This document shows positions 45,921-53,573 of a stretch of DNA of 64,000 bases, piece by piece. Made by a program: the position numbers and the translations under genes. This stretch comes from Candidatus Krumholzibacteriota bacterium (GTDB lineage: Bacteria; Krumholzibacteriota; Krumholzibacteriia; Krumholzibacteriales; Krumholzibacteriaceae). Below the pieces are notes generated by a model that was not told the origin of the DNA, ran no database searches, and saw only the letters and a program-made list of their open reading frames with translations. Each line of letters opens with the position of its first letter. Position 1 is the stretch's first letter. Location of the stretch: contig JAFGBF010000018.1 in the NCBI GenBank assembly GCA_016933255.1, positions 124,001-188,000 on the forward strand, written 5' to 3'.

Positions 45921-47291
45921 TCAGTCAGAGGCATTGGATCCGGATCGGTCTGAATCCTTCCCGTACCGTTCAGAGCCTTTTTCAGCAGATTTTTCAGCGT
46001 AATAATCGCCGCGCGGGTCTCTTATCGGGATCTGATTCAGACTGGCGATCTGCTCACCGGCGAAGATAAGATATGCTGCCATCTTTTCCTGATCCACAGG
46101 TTTGGCCGGGGGAAGTTTCAGTTTGCGCGGATTGACAAAGCTGCCATTTTTTTTGACCCTGTAGTCCAGGTGCGGTCCGGTAGCGTAACCGGTTGCGCCC
46201 ACATATCCGATCGTCTGACCCTGTTTTACTTTTGTTCCCTTGCTAATTCCCTTGGCGAATCTGCTGAGATGCAGGTAGTAACTGATATAGTTGCTGTTAT
46301 GCCTGACTTTGATGTAGTTGCCGTTTGCTCTTGTGCGCGAAGCGGTCATAATGGTGCCGTCGCCGGTCGATTGCACCGGAGTGCCTGTCGGAGCGGCATA
46401 ATCGATTCCAAGGTGAGGACGGTATGTATGCAGCACGGGGTGAAGGCGGTTTTTACTATAGTTGGAACTGATCCGCGTATAGTTCAGGGGGGCCCTTAGA
46501 AGCTGTTTGCGAAGGGATCTGCCCTGGTCATCGAAATAATCTGCAAAGTCGTCCTCGTTCTGGAAAAGAAAGGCATAATGCTTCTCACCGCTGGTGTTGA
46601 ACTCAGCCGCAAGGATATTTCCGATCGCTTTCCCCTTGGAGCATCCGGGGCCGTCAAGCATGGTTTTTTCTTCGTACACTACCCTGAAGTAATCGTTTTT
46701 CATGATCTGGCTGAAAAAGTCGATATCCCATGCGTAGATATTGGCTATCTTTGCGCCGAGTTCGTTTGAAAGCCCCTGTTCGATCAGGGAGGCGAAGAAT
46801 GAGCTTGTGATAATGCCTGATGCTTCCTTTACCACGACCTCGAAAGGGTAGTCTTTTCTGTTCGTGACGAAATTTCCGTCGACCGAGACTACTTCGACAT
46901 ACGATTCGGTCCCCTTCAGTGAAAATGTAAGCTTTTCGAGCTCTCCCTCTGGGTCTGTAAATATCTCAAAATATTGCCCGGGCTGTATCCTGCCGAAATC
47001 ATAAACGGGTTTTGAAGCGCGGATTATCGCGTCTATCTGACGGGGGGGGATTCCCCCTTCTTCCAGAATGTTGAAAAAAAACGAATTTTTTGTCACTACC
47101 CCGGAGTGTACCGGATCAGGGGTGACAGGCGGAGCGTTTAATAAAACTGCTGTTTCGTCCGGGTAACCCTGTATCGATGCAACGGCAGCCGGTTCCAGAT
47201 TCTGCTTCGGATCGCTTTTGATCGTCAGGTAGGATATGGATGCGATCGTTCCAGCGATTATCAAAGCTGAAACGATCCTGTTGTTTCTCAT
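45921..47291 (-). CDS. M23-family murein endopeptidase
   Basis: 456 residues. An N-terminal signal anchor (IVSALIIAGTIASISYL) precedes an OapA/LysM-like middle region (RIQPGQYFEIFTDPEG) and a C-terminal peptidase_M23 domain with HLGIDYAAPTGTPV, YYLHLSRF and GPHLDYRV, giving the intact HxxxD-HxH zinc site. It should cleave peptide cross-links in the cell wall (MepM-like). The C-terminus carries an acidic/serine tail. It is divergent from the mrfB gene and first in a two-gene operon with queH. Confidence 0.92.
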   Translation of the reverse strand: MRNNRIVSALIIAGTIASISYLTIKSDPKQNLEPAAVASIQGYPDETAVLLNAPPVTPDPVHSGVVTKNSFFFNILEEGGIPPRQIDAIIRASKPVYDFGRIQPGQYFEIFTDPEGELEKLTFSLKGTESYVEVVSVDGNFVTNRKDYPFEVVVKEASGIITSSFFASLIEQGLSNELGAKIANIYAWDIDFFSQIMKNDYFRVVYEEKTMLDGPGCSKGKAIGNILAAEFNTSGEKHYAFLFQNEDDFADYFDDQGRSLRKQLLRAPLNYTRISSNYSKNRLHPVLHTYRPHLGIDYAAPTGTPVQSTGDGTIMTASRTRANGNYIKVRHNSNYISYYLHLSRFAKGISKGTKVKQGQTIGYVGATGYATGPHLDYRVKKNGSFVNPRKLKLPPAKPVDQEKMAAYLIFAGEQIASLNQIPIRDPRGDYYAEKSAEKGSERYGKDSDRSGSNASD

Positions 47292-47334
47292 AATATTACT
47301 CTTTTCAAATGCTGCTGTTCCTCAAAACTGCTGA

Positions 47335-47364
47335 AAGATATCGAAAAATCTTCTTTTTAGTCAA
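47335..47364 (-). promoter_or_regulatory. Promoter of the M23 peptidase-queH operon
   Basis: On the minus strand, TTGACT (complement of 47359-47364) and TATCTT (complement of 47335-47340) are 18 bp apart, about 44 bp before the start codon. Confidence 0.55.
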
Positions 47365-47431
47365 GAAAAAGATCAGGTGATTCGTATATCGAGGTACAAA
47401 TGCACAAAATGTGCCGCAGACCGACTGCCTC

Positions 47432-47460
47432 TTGAAAAAAGCAGACAGATAAGATATTCT
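47432..47460 (+). promoter_or_regulatory. Promoter of the mrfB-mrfA genes
   Basis: TTGAAA (47432-47437), a 17-bp spacer and TATTCT (47455-47460). An inverted repeat GGAGAGGA/TCCTCTCC (47515-47522, 47532-47539) lies just downstream and covers the region of the first possible start codon. Confidence 0.5.
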
Positions 47461-47521
47461 GTCCAAAGCTGAACGGGCGGCCATTTACCTCTCCGGCCCA
47501 GGGCCTGACATTCAGGAGAGG

Positions 47522-48556
47522 ATGAAGCAGGTCCTCTCCCGAGAGAGGCCTTCTGCCTTTATGCCGGGGGGTTCTGCAGTACTCTGCCGGATGGAAACCG
47601 TTATGAACGAAGAGAAAAACGATTTGAGGGAAAAGCTCGATGCCTTAAAGAAAAAGGCCGAGAGCGCCTACAGGGGAGCCGAGATAATCGGCAAAAAGAG
47701 GGTAGATTCAAGGGTCCGGGGTATTCCTGCTTCTCTCGGTGGAGATATCTTTAACCCGGTATCGGAAGGTGAGCGCCCTCTTCTTTCGGCGCTCCGCGGC
47801 CCGGCGGGAGATCTATCGGGAAGGATCGAGGAACTGGTTCAGGGGAAAGCGTACTTATTCGAAGGATCGACATTCTTCAGGGTATTCTCCGATGCGGAGA
47901 CGATATGGAAAAACGCCCCGCAGATACACGGTGAATATTTGGAAACTCTCGCGGGAGAGCCTGTTACAGGAGCCAAGTGTCTCGAATCCCTGAGGCCTCT
48001 GCAGGAGGCGGATCCCGGCGATATCTGTTATCTCGATATCGAAACGACAGGATTGAGCAATACGCCGCTTTTTCTTATAGGATTGATGTATTCTGAGGGT
48101 GGAAGATTGATGCAGGACCTGCTCTTTGCCAGAGACTACACCGAAGAAAGGGCCGTACTGGCTTTTCTTGCCCGTTTTCTCCCGAGGTTCAGCATTCTCG
48201 TGACCTTCAATGGCGTGCGTTTCGATATTCCGTTCATAATGGAACGTATGGCATCGGAATCGATCGCCTTTGCCGTCCCCGGCGTACATATCGATCTTCT
48301 GCCTGTATCACGCAGGTTATTCGGAAAAAGGACACCCAACCATAGACTCCAGACGCTCGAATCGTATATTCTCGGCCGGAAAAGGGTCGGCGATATTCCA
48401 GGGAACAGAATACCGGTTGCTTATCATGATTATGTCAGGACCGGTGAAGCAGGACTTATGGCAGGGGTGATACACCATAACAGGCTCGATCTCCTTTCGA
48501 TGCTGGAACTTGTAACAGTATATATATCGAAAAGCGGCCGGATTGTTCAGGATTGA
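47522..48556 (+). CDS. mrfB: MrfB/YprB-type 3'-5' exonuclease
   Basis: Up to 344 residues with an RNase H-like DEDD exonuclease domain. YLDIETTGL (Asp and Glu), FNGVRFDIPF (Asp) and HHNRLDLL (His and Asp) are the catalytic motifs of YprB. In Bacillus subtilis YprB (MrfB) works with the helicase YprA (MrfA) to excise mitomycin-type DNA lesions; the next gene here is that helicase. The start is uncertain: ATG 47522 has its Shine-Dalgarno too close, and ATG 47591 or 47603 would remove 23-27 unconserved residues. Confidence 0.85.
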   Translation: MKQVLSRERPSAFMPGGSAVLCRMETVMNEEKNDLREKLDALKKKAESAYRGAEIIGKKRVDSRVRGIPASLGGDIFNPVSEGERPLLSALRGPAGDLSGRIEELVQGKAYLFEGSTFFRVFSDAETIWKNAPQIHGEYLETLAGEPVTGAKCLESLRPLQEADPGDICYLDIETTGLSNTPLFLIGLMYSEGGRLMQDLLFARDYTEERAVLAFLARFLPRFSILVTFNGVRFDIPFIMERMASESIAFAVPGVHIDLLPVSRRLFGKRTPNHRLQTLESYILGRKRVGDIPGNRIPVAYHDYVRTGEAGLMAGVIHHNRLDLLSMLELVTVYISKSGRIVQD

Positions 48557-48626
48557 CCGCTGATGGCGCTATCCTTAAGTAAGATAGACAGCGAAACCCA
48601 GACTGTGAAAAGGAAGAAGGGGAAAA

Positions 48627-51062
48627 TTGGACGCGGGAAAATTTCTTGAACAGATAGTCACTGATAAATTTTATAACGGTCAGATCGTTCACAAGCATAC
48701 GATAGCTGCCCGCAAGGCGAAATTCGGGAAGCTTGATAAGCCTCTGCCCGCCAGACTGCAAGAACTGCTCTCAAAGTCAGGGATAGGGAAGCTCTATACC
48801 CACCAGGTCGAAGCTGTCGAGGCGCTTCGAAAAGGCGATAGCGTCGTTGTCGTGACTTCGACTGCAAGCGGGAAGACTCTTTGCTACAATCTGCCGGTCC
48901 TGGAGAGTCTTATCGCTGACGACAGGTCAAAGGCTCTTTATCTTTTTCCGACCAAAGCGCTTGCCCAGGACCAGCTGAGGGTCATTAAAAGGTATGGTGG
49001 AGAGGGAGGCCTAGATTTTCAGGCAGGTACATACGACGGTGATACTCCAGGACCGCTCAGAAGGACGCTCAGGGATAAGGCGGGAGTTATTCTGACTAAT
49101 CCTGATATGCTTCACTCGGGGATATTGCCGAACCACGCGAAGTGGGCGCCGTTTTTCTCGGGGCTTAAGTTCGTGGTGATCGATGAGATCCATACATACA
49201 GAGGAGTATTCGGATCTCATGTCGCGAATGTGATCAGCCGCCTTTCCAGAATATGTGAACATTACGGCGCCAGCCCGGTCTACGCCGCGTCGTCTGCTAC
49301 GATCGCCAACCCGGGAAAACACGCCGAGAGACTTCTCGGCCGAAAGGTCAGGGTAATAAGCAAAGACGGTTCTCCGAGGGGGCGCAAACAGTTTCTGATG
49401 TGGAACCCGCCGAATATAGATAGTGCAGGGATGGAGCGCAGAAGCGCCAATGCCGAGGTGGCGGATATCGTCACAAAACTTGTCCTGGATGATGTCAAGA
49501 CGATAGCATTCGTCCGGGCGAGGGTAGTAAGTGAAGTGATTACAAGATATATTCGTGAAAAGCTCGGAGAACACAGAGCCTCAATGAAGGATCTCGTGCA
49601 CCCGTACCGCGGCGGATATCTTCCCGAAGAGAGGCGGGAAATAGAGAGGAAACTCTTCGAAGGAGAGCTAAGGGCTGTAATAAGCACTAACGCGCTGGAA
49701 CTCGGGATCGATGTGGGAGAACTGCATGCTTCGGTGATAACAGGATATCCGGGGAGTATAGCCTCGACGTGGCAGCAGGCGGGAAGGGCCGGCCGAGGCG
49801 AGGATGAATCGTTGATATTCTTCCTGCCGTACAATACGCCACTTGACCAGTATCTTGTCAGGCACCCGGATTATTTTTTTGGACGTTCTCCCGAGAATGC
49901 TATTATCGATCCTTCAAACCCGCACGTGCTTCTCGGGCAGATGAGAGCGGCGGCATTCGAGCTTCCTCTTTCGGCTGAAGAAGTCGTAAATATGGGAGAG
50001 TACGCTCCGGCGATAGCCGGACTGCTCGAAGACGAAAAAGAGCTGAATTATGTAAAAGGAAGCTGGTACTGGAGGGGGCACGGCTATCCAAGCGCCGGAG
50101 TGAACCTGAGGAATATATCCGACAATATCTACACCATAATCGATGAATCGGACGGAAACAGCGTCATCGGAACGATCGATGAGGCAAGCGCATTCCAGCA
50201 GGTTCACCCTCAGGCGATCTACCTGCACGAGGCGGAGACATATTTTGTCCGTGATCTGGATGTGGGTAAAAAGATCGCCTTCATTGAAAAGACAAATGTG
50301 GATTATTATACGCAATCGATCACCGAGACGCAGGTCAAGGTCGATCGAGAGGAAAAAAACGATATGTGGCGGGTGAGCCGGATCGCTTTTGGTGATGTCT
50401 CAGTGACAGACCTGACATTCATGTTCCGAAAGATCAAGTTCGGAAGCAGGGATTCGATCGGTTACGGCAAGTGCGACCTGCCTCCCCAGGTGCTCGAGAC
50501 GGCGGGATTATGGCTTCAGCCTCCTCCTGAAGTGATGGCGCTGGTGCGCAAATGGGGAAGAGTGCCATCCGAGGGGCTTCTCGGCCTGTCGAACGTACTT
50601 CGCGAGGTCGCTCCTCTGTTCATCATGTGTGATCCGATGGATATAGGAACTACAGTCAATTCGAGGTCGACCGGATCACCGGCTGTATATCTGTATGACA
50701 AATACCCCGGGGGCCTGGGCTTTGCCTTGAAAGCATATGATCTGATCGAAGAGATATTGCAGGCAGCTCATGAACTTATCGATACATGCGAGTGCAGACG
50801 CGGATGCCCTTCATGCGTAGGATCTCCGATACCTCCTTTCACACAGCTTGATCCCGATACGGGAGGGCGGGGGATGATACCGGACAGGGAAGCGGCCCTG
50901 GTCATACTGCATTACCTGCTTGAAGCCGAGCCTTATCAGCCGCTTCCTCTTGAAGGCGGCCGGGGAGAGGATGATATAAAGCGTCCCGAGGGAAAACCTC
51001 TGCCTGTCGAACTGGAAGTGAAGCTGAGAAGATCTCTTCTGAAAAAAGACCATGCAAGATAG
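48627..51062 (+). CDS. mrfA: MrfA/YprA-type DEAD-box helicase with DUF1998
   Basis: 811 residues from a TTG behind AGGAAGAAGG. The helicase core has STASGKTLCYN (Walker A, near residue 80), VIDEIHTYRG (DEAD-box variant DEIH), SSATIANP and QQAGRAGRG (motif VI). The C-terminal DUF1998 has DKYPGGLGFALKAYD and the cysteine set CECRRGCPSC that binds a metal or cluster. With mrfB it forms a nucleotide-excision pathway distinct from UvrABC, known from B. subtilis; occurrence here in a diderm is inferred from both genes being adjacent. The 70-bp gap supports co-transcription. Confidence 0.93.
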   Translation: MDAGKFLEQIVTDKFYNGQIVHKHTIAARKAKFGKLDKPLPARLQELLSKSGIGKLYTHQVEAVEALRKGDSVVVVTSTASGKTLCYNLPVLESLIADDRSKALYLFPTKALAQDQLRVIKRYGGEGGLDFQAGTYDGDTPGPLRRTLRDKAGVILTNPDMLHSGILPNHAKWAPFFSGLKFVVIDEIHTYRGVFGSHVANVISRLSRICEHYGASPVYAASSATIANPGKHAERLLGRKVRVISKDGSPRGRKQFLMWNPPNIDSAGMERRSANAEVADIVTKLVLDDVKTIAFVRARVVSEVITRYIREKLGEHRASMKDLVHPYRGGYLPEERREIERKLFEGELRAVISTNALELGIDVGELHASVITGYPGSIASTWQQAGRAGRGEDESLIFFLPYNTPLDQYLVRHPDYFFGRSPENAIIDPSNPHVLLGQMRAAAFELPLSAEEVVNMGEYAPAIAGLLEDEKELNYVKGSWYWRGHGYPSAGVNLRNISDNIYTIIDESDGNSVIGTIDEASAFQQVHPQAIYLHEAETYFVRDLDVGKKIAFIEKTNVDYYTQSITETQVKVDREEKNDMWRVSRIAFGDVSVTDLTFMFRKIKFGSRDSIGYGKCDLPPQVLETAGLWLQPPPEVMALVRKWGRVPSEGLLGLSNVLREVAPLFIMCDPMDIGTTVNSRSTGSPAVYLYDKYPGGLGFALKAYDLIEEILQAAHELIDTCECRRGCPSCVGSPIPPFTQLDPDTGGRGMIPDREAALVILHYLLEAEPYQPLPLEGGRGEDDIKRPEGKPLPVELEVKLRRSLLKKDHAR

Positions 51063-51083
51063 CCGCCGCCGGTATTCCGGGAT

Positions 51084-52922
51084 TCAGGTCAGATCGTTAT
51101 CGAGATATCTCGAGAGGGAGCTTGTTCCTGTAGTGATATCCTCGATTAATGATGTGAGCGTAAAGATATGATCGAAAGCTGATTTGTTGAGTCCCGGCAG
51201 GAGAGCCTCGATCTCTTTTGATGAGAGATAGTCGCCTACTGCTTCGCATCCGTAAGCCTGTTCCCTGAAACATTTCATCAGCGCAGAACCTTCCTGATAG
51301 GAATCCAGAAGGTCGTTTGAATGTTTCATCCTTTTCCTTATAAACAGTTTCAGGGAAGGGGGAAGCCGATAGAAGAGCTTTCGGCCGTAGATATACATCA
51401 TGTACCGGTTGCTCATGATCGGAAGATTCCAGTTTGCGTTGTCGATCGCAGCAGTCCGGGGGGATATGCGCATCAGAAAGCTTCTGTAGAGCTTGTAATT
51501 CGATTTGGCCGATTCGGGGATACTCATCACATATCTGAAAAACCGGGGAGAAAAGAATGGAGATACGGTCCACAGGAAAAACCGGTTACGGTCTTCACCC
51601 TCAGAGGTCCATTTGAGGTTCCGTCCGCATACCATGAAATGAAGATATTTCATGGCAAGGTCATTTTCCGGAGTCTGTTCGAGATAATCCCTGATGCTTC
51701 CGTAAATATAGTCGCTTTCGATACCGGTGACCGCGGCTGTCTGTTCGAGAGAGAGTATGCTGTTTCTTTCGAGGAGGTGGTTTGTCAGGTCATCGATGTC
51801 TTTCATCTTTTTGTATGGCCTGCTGTCTGGTTTAAGGATCTCCCCTCCTTCTCCCGTGAAGAATGTTATCTTTTCGCCCCACCGGGAACGGAGCTGATCG
51901 AAAAGAGGGATCGAAAAACCCATCCCAAGGGAATTCATCCCTGATTTTGATCTGAGAAGCCTGAGCAGGTCTGAGCCTGTAGGCGGTCCAAGGTCAAAAA
52001 GGTGCCAGTCAAAACCCATGGTGGAAGCTATCTTTTCAGCGATCGAAATATCAAGAGCCGCAGTCTTATAATGATCGAGGAAAGTGACTCCGCGAAAAGA
52101 AAGATCCATACCGCACAATCCGGCAGCCAGAGCCCTGGAGTCGAGCCCCCCGCTGAGAGAGAGGATATTCGTCCCATCCCTCCCGGCCCTGTCTCCGCAC
52201 GCTCTGTAGAAGATCTCTGTCAAGCCTTCCGTAATGCTGTCAAGGGAAGAACCTTCGAGCTCTTTATCTGAAAAATCGTATTGGAAAAGGCTGCTGATCT
52301 CCGACTTTTCTTCAACTGGATCGATCCTGACCAATGACGCAGGCTCGAGACGCGATATATTTTCAATAAGGGTCTTTCCTCCGGGCATATACCCAAGGAG
52401 AAGATATTGCGCGAGCGCTGTCCTGTCGAAACATCTGTCGTTAAAGATATCGGTGATAAAGCGCATCTCTCTCGATACGATCAATCTTTTGCCGATCCTG
52501 CTGTAGTAGAGAGGAAGCCTTCCGAGTGCGTCATTTGCGATGCATATACGGCCCGAGGGCTTGTGCTTGGCGAATATTACAAAATCTCCTTCGACAGAAC
52601 CGATCCAGGAGCCGATCGAACCATTGCCGGAATCCCCGTCATCGAACATATAACCGGTGAGTTCCCTTATCTTCGATTCGACACCCGCGGGGTCCTCGCC
52701 GTAAAGTCTCCCTTCGATCGAGATAAGGAGATCATCGTTTTCGAATATTTCGACCGGATAGGCTGGGTGATATGTATAGCAGAGAAAAGTGTCATCCTCG
52801 GTCAGCAGGATCCTCTGCCTGAACCATTCTTCGTGAAGAAGCGATTTGACAGTCTGAAGCAGAAGGGGTTCTCTGCCTTTCAGGTCACTTCCGGTGTCAT
52901 GTATAAAATGTATTCCGGGCAT
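51084..52922 (-). CDS. Asparagine-synthetase-like protein lacking the glutaminase cysteine
   Basis: 612 residues from an ATG behind AAAGGGG. The N-terminal Ntn-hydrolase-like domain begins Met-Pro-Gly-Ile where AsnB has Met-Cys-Gly-Ile, so the glutaminase nucleophile is absent. The C-terminal synthetase domain keeps the PP-loop LSLSGGLDSRAL (near residue 260) and FFTGEGGEILK. It may therefore use ammonia or another nucleophile, as in amide-forming enzymes of secondary and surface-polymer pathways. An upstream ATG at 52958 would hide the initial motif. It is convergent with mrfA (21-bp gap) and stands alone. Confidence 0.82.
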   Translation of the reverse strand: MPGIHFIHDTGSDLKGREPLLLQTVKSLLHEEWFRQRILLTEDDTFLCYTYHPAYPVEIFENDDLLISIEGRLYGEDPAGVESKIRELTGYMFDDGDSGNGSIGSWIGSVEGDFVIFAKHKPSGRICIANDALGRLPLYYSRIGKRLIVSREMRFITDIFNDRCFDRTALAQYLLLGYMPGGKTLIENISRLEPASLVRIDPVEEKSEISSLFQYDFSDKELEGSSLDSITEGLTEIFYRACGDRAGRDGTNILSLSGGLDSRALAAGLCGMDLSFRGVTFLDHYKTAALDISIAEKIASTMGFDWHLFDLGPPTGSDLLRLLRSKSGMNSLGMGFSIPLFDQLRSRWGEKITFFTGEGGEILKPDSRPYKKMKDIDDLTNHLLERNSILSLEQTAAVTGIESDYIYGSIRDYLEQTPENDLAMKYLHFMVCGRNLKWTSEGEDRNRFFLWTVSPFFSPRFFRYVMSIPESAKSNYKLYRSFLMRISPRTAAIDNANWNLPIMSNRYMMYIYGRKLFYRLPPSLKLFIRKRMKHSNDLLDSYQEGSALMKCFREQAYGCEAVGDYLSSKEIEALLPGLNKSAFDHIFTLTSLIEDITTGTSSLSRYLDNDLT

Positions 52923-53132
52923 ATTCCCCTTTGTCCTGATCTGCAAACCGGTAACCATCGTAGTATCTTACCATTGTAGCTGTTTAAGTGGACAGAGGCA
53001 AGATTTAAGAAACAGGCGGAGGTTTTTCTAATAACCAAAGTGATAAATTTTCTGCGGAGTTTTAGGCGCCAATGCTGGCAGTGCTTTGGGAAAGGTATCA
53101 TACACTCTTCAGCTTCCCGCTCTGTTGCTTCA

Positions 53133-53219
53133 GGTGCTACAATCAAAGTGGTAACCCCTCAGGTGCTACAATCAAAATAGTAACCCTTCGGGTGCTACAA
53201 TCAAAGTAGTAACCCTTCG
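53133..53219. repeat. Tandem array of three 29-bp repeats
   Basis: GGTGCTACAATCAAA starts at 53133, 53162 and 53191, each followed by a (G/A)T(G/A)GTAACCC(C/T)TC-type segment; a few bases differ. The repeats are head-to-tail without spacers, so this is not a CRISPR array. The complementary strand reads as repeated TTTGATTGTAGCACC, which resembles sequence at IS21-type element ends, but no transposase is visible here. Confidence 0.8.
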
Positions 53220-53265
53220 GGGCTTGCCCGGGGATATGTTGCTCATCAGTCGCTCCAGCCAGGAC

Positions 53266-53297
53266 AAAACAGGATCTTTCCCTGTTTTTTTATTTTT
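53266..53297 (+). terminator. Strong terminator-like hairpin after the repeat array
   Basis: AAAACAGG (53266-53273) pairs with CCTGTTTT (53281-53288), closing a seven-base loop, followed by a long T-rich tract. No annotated gene on the plus strand ends here, so it would end an unrecognised transcript crossing the repeats. Confidence 0.65.
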
Positions 53298-53518
53298 TTA
53301 TTTTTTAAAATTTTTTTCAGATTATTTTGATGTTTTTCAATATTTTCCTTGACAGGTTTTCAGGATGTGTTTTGCGTTTAGCCAATATGGGCGGGGGATT
53401 ATGGCGTTTTCGGCGCCTCCGGGGCTCCCTTTGGCCGGCTGTGGAACTTTTCGGCTTTTGATCTGCCTCACTCTCTTTTCGGCCGCCTGAGAAGATCTGC
53501 GCAAGCCGAAAAAACGTA

Positions 53519-53527
53519 TGTTATACT
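53519..53527 (+). promoter_or_regulatory. Extended -10 promoter of the HNH gene
   Basis: TGTTATACT combines an extended -10 TGn with TATACT (53522-53527), about 47 bp before the ATG at 53574. A clear -35 is not visible. The ribosome-binding site GGAGGTGAGGAGG precedes the ATG. Confidence 0.55.
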
Positions 53528-53573
53528 ATCAGTGCGACAGGGGGGCAGGGTTCTACAACGGGAGGTGAGGAGG

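Larger units (their letters stand above)
52923..53573. other. Gene-poor stretch with tandem repeats, terminator and promoter
   Basis: This 651-bp interval carries no convincing gene on either strand. It holds a 29-bp tandem repeat (53133-53219), an A/T-rich terminator-like block (53266-53345) with many T runs, and a promoter-like -10 element before the HNH gene. The base composition at 53280-53345 is far more AT-rich than its neighbours. Confidence 0.7.

Noticed and set aside
45595-46069. Open frames on the plus strand over queH and the M23 gene
   Set aside because: No ribosome-binding site or domain, and both minus-strand genes have intact catalytic motifs.
53133-53219. CRISPR array
   Set aside because: The repeats are contiguous without unique spacers, only three units, and no cas gene is visible.
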